A stretch of DNA of 64,000 nt, taken from NCBI GenBank assembly GCA_021811105.1, contig JAJZPM010000001.1:124001-188000 (forward strand), given 5' to 3'. Every line of letters begins with the position of its first letter. The first letter of the stretch is position 1. Below, piece by piece: positions 1 to 8,965 of the stretch. Under the pieces are notes generated by a model, which saw only the letters and a program-made list of their open reading frames with translations, was not told the origin of the DNA and did not search any database. A program made the translations under genes and the position numbers. The stretch comes from Nitrospirota bacterium. Its GTDB lineage: Bacteria; Nitrospirota; Thermodesulfovibrionia; Thermodesulfovibrionales; UBA6898.

Positions 1-3000
1 AGGCTTTACAGAAACATCGGGGGCTCGCTTGTCCTTCAGGAATTGCCCGCGACAACGGCGAAGCGGATCGAGAAGATGGTGCGGTTGCGCGACACCGCCA
101 GGCAGCTCCTCCATGACGAGATGACGACGGAGGATGACGCGGGCATCGATTTCGTGAGAATCCAGCTGAATTCGGCCTACGACCGGTTCGTAAAGGAGTT
201 CGGTTATATCAATTCCAGAAGCAACAAGTCGGCCTTTTCAGAGGACCCTGACTATCCCCTGCTGCTGTCCCTTGAGCTCTACGATGAAGAATCGAAGAAG
301 GCCGAGAAGGCGGAGGTATTCTCGCGCAGGGTGATCCACCCGGTCAGGAAGGTGGAGAGTGTGGAGACCGTGGAGGAGGCCTTCCTCGTAACGCTGAACG
401 AGCTGGGCAGGGTCGATTTCGACAGGATGTCCGCTCTGACGGGGAAAAGCGAACCCGAAATCCGGGACGAGCTCGAAGGGTTGATATTCAGGAACCCCGA
501 GGACGGATGGGAACCGGCAGATCAGTACCTGAGCGGAAACGTGCGGAAGAAGCTGGATACAGCCGAACTCGCGGCCGCGACAGACCCCGATTTCCGAAAG
601 AACGTAGAGGCGCTCAGGGCGGTCCAGCCGAAGGAGATCGATTTCACGGAGATTCGCGCGAATCTTGGTGCGTCGTGGATACCGGCGAAGGACGTCGAGG
701 TCTTCATCAACGAGCTGATCGACGTGAAGGACGCCTGCGAGGTGGCCTACTCGCCCGTCATAGGCACCTGGACCGTCGAAGTCGATTCGTATAAGAGATG
801 GGAGGTCAACGACAGCGTCAATAACACCACCAAGTGGGGGACCGCCCGGTGTAACGCAGTCACCCTTATCAGAGATGCCCTTAACAACCGGATGTCCACG
901 GTCAGAGATTACGAGGACGAAAAGCCCGTGATCAACGAAAAGGAGACGGAGGCGGCGAGGGAGAAGCAGCTGCTCGTGAGGGAACACTTCAAGGAGTGGC
1001 TGTGGAAAGACCCGGAAAGGAGGGAGCGCCTCGCCAGAGTCTATAACGCCACTTTCAACTGTCTGCGGGCCCGCACGTTCGACGGCTTGCATCTGAACCT
1101 CCCGGGGATGTCGACCCATCTGACCTTGATGAAGCACCAGAAGGACGCGACCTGGAGAATCATCCAGACAGGGACCACGCTCATCGACCATATTGTGGGA
1201 GCCGGCAAGTCGTTTGTGATGATAGCGTCGGCCATGGAGATGAGACGGCTCGGTCTGGTCTCGAAGGCGATGATAACAGTGCCGAACCATCTCCTTGAGC
1301 AGTGGGGGGCGATGTTCCTGAGGCTATACCCCATGGCTAACGTCCTGATCGCGGGCCATGACGATTTCACTCCCGCAAAGCGGAAGGCCTTCTTGGGTAA
1401 GATCGCTCTCAACCACTGGGACGCGGTGATCATAGCCCACAGCAGTTTCGAGAAGATCCCGCTGTCCGCGGCCGTTATCGCGTCGCACATGGAAGGGCGG
1501 ATAAGGGAACTCGAAGAAGCGATCCTTTCGGTGAGGGAGGAGAATTCGGGCAGCAGGATCGTGAAGGAGCTCGAGAAGGCGAAGAAGAGGCTCGCTGAAA
1601 AATTACAGGAGCGCCTGAACGAGGCTGCGAAGGACGACGGTCTGACGTTTGAGGAGCTCGGTGTGGACATGCTGTTTGTTGACGAGGCCGACCTCTTCAA
1701 GAACCTCTTCATCGTGACGAAGATGTCCAGAATCGCGGGACTCCCCAACGCTGACAGCAAAAGGGCCTTCGACCTCAGCATGAAGAGCCAGTGGCTTCTG
1801 AGACGGAGAAAGCCCGTCGTCTTCGCAACCGGCACCCCTGTCTCGAATACCATCGCCGAGATGTACACCATGCAGCGCTACCAACAGCCGGAGATGCTCG
1901 TGGAGCATAACATCAGCCACTTCGATTCCTGGGCCGCGACCTTCGGGGAAGTAGTCACTTCGCTTGAGATAGCACCCGATGGCGCCGGCTACAGGATGAG
2001 GAGCAGATTCGCCCGGTTCGTGAACGTCCCCGAGCTTCTCCAGATGTACTGGCAGGTGGCCGATGTCCAGACCGACTCGACGATCCAGCTCGAAAAACCC
2101 CAGCTTGCCGGAGGCAAGCCCATTGTGGTAGTTGCTCCGGGAAGCGACGGGCAAAAGAAGTACATAAAGTCGCTCGTGAAAAGGGCGGAAGCCTTGAGAA
2201 GAGACCGTATCGATCCGAGAGTGGACAACATGCTCAAGATCACCACCGACGGACGAAAGGCGGCGCTCGATATGCGTCTCGTGGATTCTACGGCCGAAGA
2301 CTTCGACATGAGCAAGGTCAACGCTTGTGTTCAGAAGATCTACGAGGAATGGGTGGACATGGAGGAGATCAAAGGGACGCAGCTGGTCTTCTGTGATCTT
2401 TCCACGCCGAGGGGAGACGGGTTCAGCGTCTACGAGGACATGAGGGAGAAGCTGGCCGGTAAGGGCATACCCAGGGAGGAGATCGCCTTCATTCACGAGG
2501 CCGACACCGACCAAAAGAAAAAGACCCTCTTTGTCAGGGTGAACTTCGGCAGGGTGCGCGTCCTTATCGGCAGCACCGAGAAGATGGGGGCCGGCACGAA
2601 CGTTCAGAGGCTCCTCGGGGCCGAGCACCATCTGGATGTCCCCTGGAGACCCCGGGACGTGGAGCAGAGAGAAGGGCGGATACTGAGGCAGGGCAACACG
2701 AACAAGACCGTCAGGATCTACAGATATGTCACCGAGGGCAGCTTCGACGCCTACATGTGGCAGGCCGTCGAGGCGAAGGGACGTTTCATCGCCCAGTTAA
2801 GAAGCAACCAGGTTTCTTCCAGGGTTGTCGAAGACGTGGAGGGCGTCGTGTTGAGCTACGCCGAGGTGAAGGCCCTCGCAAGCGGCAATCCCCTCGTCAT
2901 GGAGAAATTCAAGGTCGACCTGGAAGTGCAGAGGCTCGAAACCCTCCGTTCCCAGCACTCATCCGAGCGTTACAGGCTCGAGTACGAAGTCAGCGCATTG

Positions 3001-3558
3001 CCGGCCAGAATCGAGAATTACAGGCAGACGATCGAGAAGCGCAAACACGACCTCGCCGCTCGCAGGATGCCCGATCCCTTCAGGATGGAGATCGACGGGA
3101 CCCTTTACACGGAAAGAAAACATGCCGGCGACAGGATCATCAGTCTTGCGAACCTGAACAAGGGGACCGACTCGTATGAGAAGATCGGCAGCTACGCCGG
3201 GTTTGACCTCTATATCCGGACGCATGTCCATGGGTATTCGCAGCCGCTTGTCATCGCAAGAGGGTTGGCCGAGCACAAGGGCAATGTCTCTGACAGTGAC
3301 ATAGGGACGGTAAGCAGTCTTGAAATCGCCCTGCGGAACATGGAGACGACGATCGCCAAGTACGCATCGGAACTCGCCGAGATGGAAAAGCGCCTCGCGG
3401 GACTTACCGGGGAGTTGGAGAAACCCTTCCCGCACGAGGAAAGGCTTAGGGGGCTTCTCAAGAAGCAGTACGAGATAAACAAGAAACTGGACATCGACAA
3501 TAGGGAAAGCGCCGAGGAGCAGGCCGGGCCGTCGACGGCCCTGGAGAACGCGGCCTGA
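1..3558 (+). CDS. Large SF2 helicase (plasmid/ICE type), 5' partial
   Basis: The frame is open from base 1, so the N-terminus lies outside the window and the track start at 43 (TTG) is artificial. Seen: a Walker A variant (HIVGAGKSF, about residue 400 of the visible part), the wall motif VPNHLLEQW, a literal DEAD box (VDEADLF, about 561), the motif III-like FATGTPVSNT, and a C-terminal helicase half with MGAGTNVQ and EGRILRQGN. This is the SNF2/strawberry-notch-like SF2 architecture of very large helicases on plasmids and integrative elements, often fused upstream to an N6-adenine methylase that would be off-window. The C-terminal 250 residues are charged and helical with no domain I recognise. 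It probably remodels or translocates on DNA for the element. It precedes parB with a hairpin between them. Helicase call is sure, biological role is not. Confidence 0.85.
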   Translation, partial: RLYRNIGGSLVLQELPATTAKRIEKMVRLRDTARQLLHDEMTTEDDAGIDFVRIQLNSAYDRFVKEFGYINSRSNKSAFSEDPDYPLLLSLELYDEESKKAEKAEVFSRRVIHPVRKVESVETVEEAFLVTLNELGRVDFDRMSALTGKSEPEIRDELEGLIFRNPEDGWEPADQYLSGNVRKKLDTAELAAATDPDFRKNVEALRAVQPKEIDFTEIRANLGASWIPAKDVEVFINELIDVKDACEVAYSPVIGTWTVEVDSYKRWEVNDSVNNTTKWGTARCNAVTLIRDALNNRMSTVRDYEDEKPVINEKETEAAREKQLLVREHFKEWLWKDPERRERLARVYNATFNCLRARTFDGLHLNLPGMSTHLTLMKHQKDATWRIIQTGTTLIDHIVGAGKSFVMIASAMEMRRLGLVSKAMITVPNHLLEQWGAMFLRLYPMANVLIAGHDDFTPAKRKAFLGKIALNHWDAVIIAHSSFEKIPLSAAVIASHMEGRIRELEEAILSVREENSGSRIVKELEKAKKRLAEKLQERLNEAAKDDGLTFEELGVDMLFVDEADLFKNLFIVTKMSRIAGLPNADSKRAFDLSMKSQWLLRRRKPVVFATGTPVSNTIAEMYTMQRYQQPEMLVEHNISHFDSWAATFGEVVTSLEIAPDGAGYRMRSRFARFVNVPELLQMYWQVADVQTDSTIQLEKPQLAGGKPIVVVAPGSDGQKKYIKSLVKRAEALRRDRIDPRVDNMLKITTDGRKAALDMRLVDSTAEDFDMSKVNACVQKIYEEWVDMEEIKGTQLVFCDLSTPRGDGFSVYEDMREKLAGKGIPREEIAFIHEADTDQKKKTLFVRVNFGRVRVLIGSTEKMGAGTNVQRLLGAEHHLDVPWRPRDVEQREGRILRQGNTNKTVRIYRYVTEGSFDAYMWQAVEAKGRFIAQLRSNQVSSRVVEDVEGVVLSYAEVKALASGNPLVMEKFKVDLEVQRLETLRSQHSSERYRLEYEVSALPARIENYRQTIEKRKHDLAARRMPDPFRMEIDGTLYTERKHAGDRIISLANLNKGTDSYEKIGSYAGFDLYIRTHVHGYSQPLVIARGLAEHKGNVSDSDIGTVSSLEIALRNMETTIAKYASELAEMEKRLAGLTGELEKPFPHEERLRGLLKKQYEINKKLDIDNRESAEEQAGPSTALENAA

Positions 3559-3574
3559 CAGGTCGATGCCGATG

Positions 3575-3608
3575 CTGGAGGGGAGCCATTATTTCAGCTC
3601 CCCTCCAG
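3575..3608. promoter_or_regulatory. Perfect 12-bp inverted repeat abutting the parB ribosome site
   Basis: CTGGAGGGGAGC and its exact reverse complement are separated by a 10-base loop. The right arm ends directly before the parB Shine-Dalgarno (AAAGGAG). There is no T run, so it is not a classical intrinsic terminator. It may be an operator, a ParB site or an RNA hairpin controlling parB translation or helicase mRNA ends; the sequence alone does not decide. Confidence 0.6.
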
Positions 3609-3625
3609 AAAGGAGATAAAAAGAG

Positions 3626-4432
3626 ATGACAGAGACCTCGGAGACCATGGAACAGCTCGATTTCAAGATCCCTCAGACATGGGAACGAAAGGAAGTCGAG
3701 ATCGAGAAGATCATCATCGATGAAGAACTGCAATCAGGAGTGGTAGCGCCGACTTACAAGTCTGTCTCCCACCTAGGCATGCTCTTTCAGGAGGTTGTCC
3801 TTGTCGGTCAGGAGGACATGTACAAGATCGTGGCGGGCAGACGGAGGGTTCAGGCCGCAAGACAGGCGGGACTCAGCACGGTGCCGGCATTGGTCCTTCA
3901 GGCGGGCACTCCGGATGCAGTTCTTGCGACGATAACAGTCGTGGAGAACATGAACAGGCGGCCGAACCCGGCAGTTGAGGCGGAGGCGTTAAGCATCATG
4001 ATGGCTGCCTACAAATGGAGCCGGCAGGACATTGCCGATCATCTGGGAATCCCCATTTCGCACATCAAATCCTCGCTGAAGCTCTTCAAACTCATACCGG
4101 AGTTCTTCGATCAGCTCAAGGATGGAAGGATCACCCTTGCTGTAGCGAAGGCGCTCCGTGAGCTGCCGGCTGAAAAACAGAGGGAACTCCTCGGCGAAGA
4201 GAAATTGACCCTATCGACAGTTTTGGGCGCTCTGCGGACAAAAAAGCTTGAGCATTTTGTCCCGGCCGAGCTCTTTCGACTTCCCGAACAGACAGGGGAA
4301 GATGAGGTGGACGGCCTTATAAAAGAAGCGCTCGCCAAGCTCGAACGGGCAGCGTCCATAACGAGGAACGGAAAGAAAGAGAGCCTGGAGGAGGCCATCA
4401 AGGCCCTGAGAAGGGAGGAAGCCCATGTCTGA
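3626..4432 (+). CDS. ParB-like partition/nuclease-fold protein of the PRTRC neighbourhood
   Basis: ATG with a strong AAAGGAG site. The ParB/Srx-fold nucleotide-binding signature is seen as AGRRRVQAARQAG (about residue 70), followed by a helix-turn-helix (RQDIADHLGIPISHIKSSL, about 135-155) and a helical, charged C-terminus. PRTRC stands for ParB-related, ThiF-related cassette, and a ParB homologue is a standard member. Known ParB proteins bind parS DNA and hydrolyse CTP to slide along it; whether this one partitions a replicon is unknown. No ParA ATPase is present in the window, so it may act with an actin-like PRTRC D protein or as a regulator. It overlaps the next gene by 8 bases, which indicates translational coupling. 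Confidence 0.85.
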   Translation: MTETSETMEQLDFKIPQTWERKEVEIEKIIIDEELQSGVVAPTYKSVSHLGMLFQEVVLVGQEDMYKIVAGRRRVQAARQAGLSTVPALVLQAGTPDAVLATITVVENMNRRPNPAVEAEALSIMMAAYKWSRQDIADHLGIPISHIKSSLKLFKLIPEFFDQLKDGRITLAVAKALRELPAEKQRELLGEEKLTLSTVLGALRTKKLEHFVPAELFRLPEQTGEDEVDGLIKEALAKLERAASITRNGKKESLEEAIKALRREEAHV

Positions 4433-5090
4433 AAAGAGCATTACCGGGATCATACGCGGATGCGGCAAAAGGGTGCCGGGCGGCCTCTACGTCTGCAGCG
4501 GGCAGAGCCCTTACGGCAGTCCCATAGAGGATTTCATCATCGATCCTCCGCTGCCCTACGAGACCGGACCTTTCAGGGCGCCCGTCGTATTCGAGAAGGA
4601 GGGGAAGAACCATCTTATCCTCTGGGTGGGCTCGGAGTACTATCCTTACTGCTCAGACTTCGTGGAAGAGGTACGGCATTACGGAGTGTCGAAGAGAATC
4701 CCGAATAATTTCCCGGTCGAGAAGCTGGAGAGGGGGTCGATGTTGTTTCTCGTGCACCCAATGGCGATTATCAGGGAGCACTCCTACATGCCTCTTCCCG
4801 AATACTGTCCGAAACTGAAGCCCGAGCACCTGGAGACCATTGACGAGTACTGCCTCGGCCATTCCTATACGATCGCCGAACCGAACGCAGGCATCAACCA
4901 GAGGAAACTCGGGGATACGACATATACGGTGTTCCCTCAGACGATGGCAGAGGTCTCCTACGACTTTCAGCCAGGCATCTTCCTGCGTGTCCCTGTCACC
5001 CACTTCGATCATGTCATGGACAAAGGCAGGGTGAATCCGGATATCGCCGGGAAGAAAGCGAAGCTGCCGATCAACTTCGAAGATGATTAG
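4425..5090 (+). CDS. Conserved-looking hypothetical protein, coupled to parB
   Basis: 221 residues, starting inside the parB stop region (8-base overlap). I do not recognise a family. It is acidic and aromatic-rich, with no signal peptide, membrane segment or Walker motif. Several Cys (RGCGKR, VCSGQ, YCSDF, YCPKL, YCLGH) are scattered without a clean zinc-binding spacing. Its tight packing between parB and the MoxR gene suggests a role in the same plasmid-maintenance or protein-remodelling function. Confidence 0.65.
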   Translation: MSEKSITGIIRGCGKRVPGGLYVCSGQSPYGSPIEDFIIDPPLPYETGPFRAPVVFEKEGKNHLILWVGSEYYPYCSDFVEEVRHYGVSKRIPNNFPVEKLERGSMLFLVHPMAIIREHSYMPLPEYCPKLKPEHLETIDEYCLGHSYTIAEPNAGINQRKLGDTTYTVFPQTMAEVSYDFQPGIFLRVPVTHFDHVMDKGRVNPDIAGKKAKLPINFEDD

Positions 5091-5166
5091 GGAGATGCCC
5101 CGGCCGGCAATCGGATTCGGTCCGGCAAGCCGACGTTACAAAGAATAAAAGGAGGAGACAGTCATA

Positions 5167-6384
5167 ATGAACAACCAATGGGAGGATGTCGAGAGGCTTT
5201 ACGGCATACACTACCCGACCCACAGGGGCAAGATCGCGGACATGTACCTCAGGGAGACGAAGGATGTGGCCGTGAAGTTCAAGGGCATGAAAACGGAATC
5301 CCCGGCAGTGGTCTTCAAGGTGGTCAACAAGAGCCCCTCCTCCAGCGGGCCGACCCTGCACAATGTCGTGATAGGCAAACACCCGTCCACGGGTCTGTTT
5401 ACCATGTGGTGCGGGGACTCGAGCATCGTGAAGGCCGATGGCGAGAGGGAAGACAAGTGCGAGTTCTGGAAGAAACGCGCCCAGCTCGATCCCGACGGGT
5501 ATATGTGCAAGCACATCGTTTACGCATACGAGAACCTCGACAGCTCCAAGAAGGCCGAAATAGAAGAGAGGCTCGCAGACACGTGGGCGGCTTCGGACAA
5601 CGGCGAGCGGCTTTCACTGGGACTCAAGATGTGGAAAAACATCTTTCTCTTCGGACCGACCGGATCGGGAAAGACACACGAGCTACGCCGGCTTCTGCAG
5701 GAATACAGCGGGTATGAAGTCTGCAAAATACATGTCAGCGACGGCCTGGAGGACGTGGATGTCCTGCAGAAGCTCCTTCCCGACGCGGACAAGGGAGGCT
5801 GGCAGCGGCGCAAGGGAGAACTGAGGGTCGCCTTCGATCTGGCCCGGGAGAAAAAGACGATCGTCCAGATCGAGGAACTGACCAGAAGCACCAGGTCTCT
5901 GCGCAATCTCCTGATCAAGGCCCTCGACAGGGAGGACGGCTTCTATACCCTTCACGACATCACCACCGGCGAGAGGGTCGCGGTGAAGGCCGAGAACATC
6001 CTCTTTATGGCAACCGCGAACCTGGGGTATTCCGACACGAGCGAAATAGACCCTGCGCTGGCAAGACGCTTCCCCATCTTTATCTTTCACGACTACAACG
6101 TCCAGAAGGAGCGCGAGATTCTCGAAGAGAGGGTGGGGGCGGAGATAGCGAAGAAGCTCTGCAGGATAGCGAAGGAGATCAGGGCCCAGTACCGGACGGG
6201 ACGGCTCAATTGTCCTCTGGACACGGGGTCCCTTATCGAATGGGCAGATGCGGTGGCAAATGGAGTTGACATTCCGGAGGCGGCCTCGCTGACATGGCTC
6301 TTCAGGGTAGTGGAAAGAGACAACATGGGGTACCCGGAGGCTGGTCAGCTCTCGGCGATAAACGACCTGCTTAGCAGATTATGA
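5167..6384 (+). CDS. MoxR-family AAA+ ATPase with N-terminal SWIM-like zinc site
   Basis: 405 residues, preceded by AAAGGAGGAGA. The N-terminal ~140 residues carry widely spaced Cys and a CKH motif (KCEFW ... MCKHIVYAY), resembling the CxnCxH end of a SWIM zinc finger. The AAA+ core follows: Walker A FGPTGSGKTHEL (about residue 162), Walker B IVQIEEL, sensor 1 MATANLG and arginine-finger region LARRFPIFIF. MoxR ATPases work with VWA-domain partners as chaperones that load metals or remodel substrates. Here the partner is the next gene, overlapping by ATGA. The SWIM-like site could tether the ATPase to DNA or to a protein target; that part is inference. Confidence 0.85.
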   Translation: MNNQWEDVERLYGIHYPTHRGKIADMYLRETKDVAVKFKGMKTESPAVVFKVVNKSPSSSGPTLHNVVIGKHPSTGLFTMWCGDSSIVKADGEREDKCEFWKKRAQLDPDGYMCKHIVYAYENLDSSKKAEIEERLADTWAASDNGERLSLGLKMWKNIFLFGPTGSGKTHELRRLLQEYSGYEVCKIHVSDGLEDVDVLQKLLPDADKGGWQRRKGELRVAFDLAREKKTIVQIEELTRSTRSLRNLLIKALDREDGFYTLHDITTGERVAVKAENILFMATANLGYSDTSEIDPALARRFPIFIFHDYNVQKEREILEERVGAEIAKKLCRIAKEIRAQYRTGRLNCPLDTGSLIEWADAVANGVDIPEAASLTWLFRVVERDNMGYPEAGQLSAINDLLSRL

Positions 6385-7805
6385 CGGCCCCGGCAGTTGC
6401 CGCTCGCATTACACTCGATTCCCTCCGGAAAAGGCTCGAACTCTTGGCCGGGTTTCACACGGGCGAGGAGAAGTTCGCCCTCAGGATTAATCAAAAGAGT
6501 GGTGAGTCCTCTTGGGACTTCAAGAGACTCGTCATTCAGATAGGGTTAAAAAGGATTGAGGGCAGGGACGTGGATGTCCTCGCCGAGCTCCTGATGGAGC
6601 ATGAAGTGGGGCATGTCATACATACGAGCAGGAACATCGACCTCAAGGCCCTGCCTTACCCTTTCGACCTCCTGAACATCCTCGAAGACGCCAGGATCGA
6701 GCCCAAAAGGGAAAGGGACTTCCATCCGCTTCACGCTCATTCCTACCGGAAGATCTACCTGGAAAAAGAAGGGGAGGAGAACCCCTTTGCCAATCCCTTC
6801 AACATAGGGATTCTTCTGAGATGGCAAAGATGGGGAGTGGCGACGAAGACAGAAAAACCCCCTGAGCTCGACGACGATCAGTATGCGGAGTTCATCGAGG
6901 ACTGGAACCGGTTCCTGGACCTGAGCATCGAGGCCCGCTCGACAGAACACACGGGAGGACATGCGCAGGACCTGTACGAGAAATGGAAGTTCCTTTTCGA
7001 CCGGTACGATTCCGATACTCCGGCGCTGGGCTTAATCGAAGGGTCGGCCGATGCCATGGCCGGAAAAGGGCCGAAGTCCCCTGATGAGGGCGCGGGCGGT
7101 AGAGACGATCACGGCGATGACGGGGAGTTGTCGCCGGATTTCTTCGGTGACCCATGGTTCGAATGGGACATGCCCTTCATCCAGGAGCAGGCCAGAATAC
7201 TAAGGCAGCTCCTTGCGGTAAGGTCCCGGACCGAAAACGTCTATACCCTTACCGGGAGACGATTTGACGCAAGGCGCATAGAGAATCCGCCCCTTGCGCC
7301 TTTCAAAGGAGTCGCCGAGACCCTGTCCATAATTGTCCTGAAGAGGCTCCTTTGCGCCCTGGACGGAAGCGGCTCGATGCAGTACGGACCGTTCCTGGCC
7401 GGGTGCTTCCTCGCGCACATACTCTCGTTCGTGTTTCCGGTCGACATCTGCGTTACAACGAACAAGAGTAAGACCCCTATCCGTGTCCCCCTGAAACATA
7501 TCGATGCCCTGCGAGGATTCATGGCATGGGGAGGCTCCGAGAATTACAGGTCTCTCGGTTCGGACCCGACTCGCTATTCGTTCACCCTTTTTCTCACTGA
7601 CGCCTGTGTGGAAGAGGAAGACAAGAGATACGCGAGAGGGCTGAACAAGATCGCCAAGGTCGGCGCCGGCTATGTCGGAAACCCCAACCACAGATTGGAG
7701 GACGTCTTCATGCGGAACTTCTATGCCGAGGACCTCAGCCAGAACGTAGGCAGGATGGTGGCGCTCTTCCTCAGGAGGCACTTTACCAGACATCCGGCCT
7801 TTTAA
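6381..7805 (+). CDS. Zincin-like metallopeptidase plus VWA domain, MoxR partner
   Basis: 474 residues, coupled to the MoxR gene by a 4-base ATGA overlap. The N-terminal half has HEVGH (about residue 75) followed by LNILEDARIE, the arrangement seen in VWA proteins of the CobT or vWA-MoxR-associated peptidase group. A low-complexity Gly/Asp linker (about 235-250) leads to a VWA domain with a MIDAS-like DGSGSMQ motif (about 331) and a second metal-loop region TLFLTDAC. Known MoxR/VWA pairs act as cytosolic metal-dependent remodelling machines; the HExxH motif implies that this one may also cleave protein. Substrate is unknown; the PRTRC proteins nearby are candidates by context only. Confidence 0.8.
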   Translation: MTAPAVAARITLDSLRKRLELLAGFHTGEEKFALRINQKSGESSWDFKRLVIQIGLKRIEGRDVDVLAELLMEHEVGHVIHTSRNIDLKALPYPFDLLNILEDARIEPKRERDFHPLHAHSYRKIYLEKEGEENPFANPFNIGILLRWQRWGVATKTEKPPELDDDQYAEFIEDWNRFLDLSIEARSTEHTGGHAQDLYEKWKFLFDRYDSDTPALGLIEGSADAMAGKGPKSPDEGAGGRDDHGDDGELSPDFFGDPWFEWDMPFIQEQARILRQLLAVRSRTENVYTLTGRRFDARRIENPPLAPFKGVAETLSIIVLKRLLCALDGSGSMQYGPFLAGCFLAHILSFVFPVDICVTTNKSKTPIRVPLKHIDALRGFMAWGGSENYRSLGSDPTRYSFTLFLTDACVEEEDKRYARGLNKIAKVGAGYVGNPNHRLEDVFMRNFYAEDLSQNVGRMVALFLRRHFTRHPAF

Positions 7806-7847
7806 CGTCGGTCACCGCAATCGAATTACGCAAAACAATCGAAATGG

Positions 7848-7885
7848 GCCACAGGATCCCTCATCGGAGGCCTGTGGCTTTTCTC
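7848..7885 (+). terminator. Intrinsic terminator after the MoxR/VWA operon
   Basis: GCCACAGG pairs with CCTGTGGC across a 15-base loop and is followed at once by TTTTCTC. It falls 42 bases after the VWA stop codon and just before the next ribosome site, so it probably closes the helicase-parB-MoxR-VWA transcript. Confidence 0.65.
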
Positions 7886-7903
7886 ATTCCATGAGGAGGA
7901 GCA

Positions 7904-8374
7904 ATGTCGAAAAAATTGGAAAAGGGATCGCTCACCCCGCTGAGCGAGAGCTTGAGGAGTTTCTTCGCCTCTCTTGTGGGGCTGGCCCAGCTCGGCGAAA
8001 GCCGCAAGGGGGCAGGCAGCCGGGAAGAGTATTCTCCCAGCGCGGAGCTCATTATGAAGCTGGCGGAGACCATCAAGGGATGGGATTCATGCACCTTCCG
8101 CCTCTTCAAAAAGGATGGCTACTCAGCAGAGATATGGACCGACAAGAATACTTTCCGGCAGGTAATAGTCGCCTTCCGTGGCGACGAAAAAAGCATCTGG
8201 CCTGTCGCCTTCGAGGTCCTCGACGAGGATACGGCGCTGACCGGGGTTTTCGGCTGCATTTCACGGGAACTCTTAGCGGAGCGCAGGGCCGCCGCTTTAA
8301 GATCCCTGGAAAGGCAGACGCCGGTGGCTGCAAGCTGTGCGCCGCCGTTTGAGAGCAGGAAACAGGTGGCTTAG
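7904..8374 (+). CDS. Hypothetical protein
   Basis: 156 residues. The start is chosen at 7904 because GAGGAG lies 5 bases upstream; the overlapping frame at 7891 has no such site. No recognised family. It has a Ser/Leu-rich N-terminal helix (residues 10-30), a middle alpha/beta-like part (CTFRLFKKDGYSAEIWTD) and a C-terminal Arg-rich helix. It has no membrane segment. Probably an accessory gene of the element. Confidence 0.6.
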   Translation: MSKKLEKGSLTPLSESLRSFFASLVGLAQLGESRKGAGSREEYSPSAELIMKLAETIKGWDSCTFRLFKKDGYSAEIWTDKNTFRQVIVAFRGDEKSIWPVAFEVLDEDTALTGVFGCISRELLAERRAAALRSLERQTPVAASCAPPFESRKQVA

Positions 8375-8396
8375 GAAAAACATCCGGGAGGAATCC

Positions 8397-8591
8397 ATGA
8401 AGTTATCGCAGTTTCTATCGAGGGAAGTGAAGACAGCTCTCCGCGACTTTGTCCTGGATTGTGAGGCGGGACGATATGCGCACAGGGTGAAACGGGTGCG
8501 GAGAGAGAGAAACCATCACAGAGACAAGGAGAAGAAACATGGAAGGCAAATTAAACCGTCTCTATTTCACCGCAAATCTCAGGGAAGGTGA
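8397..8591 (+). CDS. Small basic hypothetical protein
   Basis: 64 residues beginning at the ATG behind GGGAGG; the longer ORF start at 8337 lies inside the previous gene. The C-terminal half is a run of Arg, Lys and His (RVKRVRRERNHHRDKEKKHG), typical of nucleic-acid contacts or of non-coding sequence read by chance. It overlaps the next gene by 53 bases in another frame, which lowers confidence. Confidence 0.35.
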   Translation: MKLSQFLSREVKTALRDFVLDCEAGRYAHRVKRVRRERNHHRDKEKKHGRQIKPSLFHRKSQGR

Positions 8592-8874
8592 TCTGGAGTG
8601 TCTTATCGTTTCCCTGAACAGGCTTCGGCAGGCGGAGATACTGGCTGAGAAGCGGGGCATCAGGACCGAAAGAGAACTCGAAGACTACGAGAGAATTATC
8701 ACACTCTTCGTGCCCACGGCCGACCTCGCCCCCCTCACTTCCGAGCTTAAGACGATGAGCATCGAGCCGGGGACCCTCGACGTGTACGATCCTGCCGCTC
8801 TTTCCGTCGCAAAAGACCTCGGATTCGTAGTCGAGGACATGACCCCGGAGAATCAGTCCTCCAGGGGCGACTGA
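8539..8874 (+). CDS. Hypothetical protein, element-associated
   Basis: 111 residues with AAGGAG upstream. No family recognised. The sequence is acidic with a predicted alpha/beta pattern (LYFTANLREGDLECLIVSLNRL). No signal peptide or cofactor motif is present. It is followed by a strong hairpin, so it may be the last gene of its transcript. Confidence 0.6.
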   Translation: MEGKLNRLYFTANLREGDLECLIVSLNRLRQAEILAEKRGIRTERELEDYERIITLFVPTADLAPLTSELKTMSIEPGTLDVYDPAALSVAKDLGFVVEDMTPENQSSRGD

Positions 8875-8887
8875 TATCCATGAGGAC

Positions 8888-8926
8888 CCCACGCCCTGCA
8901 TGATCCGACCTGTGTCAGGGCGTGGG
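8888..8926 (+). terminator. Strong hairpin between hypothetical gene and radC-like gene
   Basis: CCCACGCCCTG pairs perfectly with CAGGGCGTGGG around a 17-base loop. There is no downstream T tract, so it could terminate only with help, or act as an mRNA-stabilising or regulatory structure upstream of the RadC-like gene. Confidence 0.45.
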
Positions 8927-8965
8927 TTGCACGAAGCGGAAGTCAGAAAACAAGGAGATTCAGCT

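Noticed and set aside
238-1290. 350-residue minus-strand ORF
   Set aside because: Shadow of the helicase gene in GC-rich codons; Arg/Pro/His-rich with no motif and no ribosome site.
1603-2631. 342-residue minus-strand ORF
   Set aside because: Antisense of the helicase C-terminal half; no recognisable family.
3575-3608. Classical parS site
   Set aside because: The palindrome does not resemble the TGTTTCACGTGAAACA consensus; kept only as an inverted repeat.
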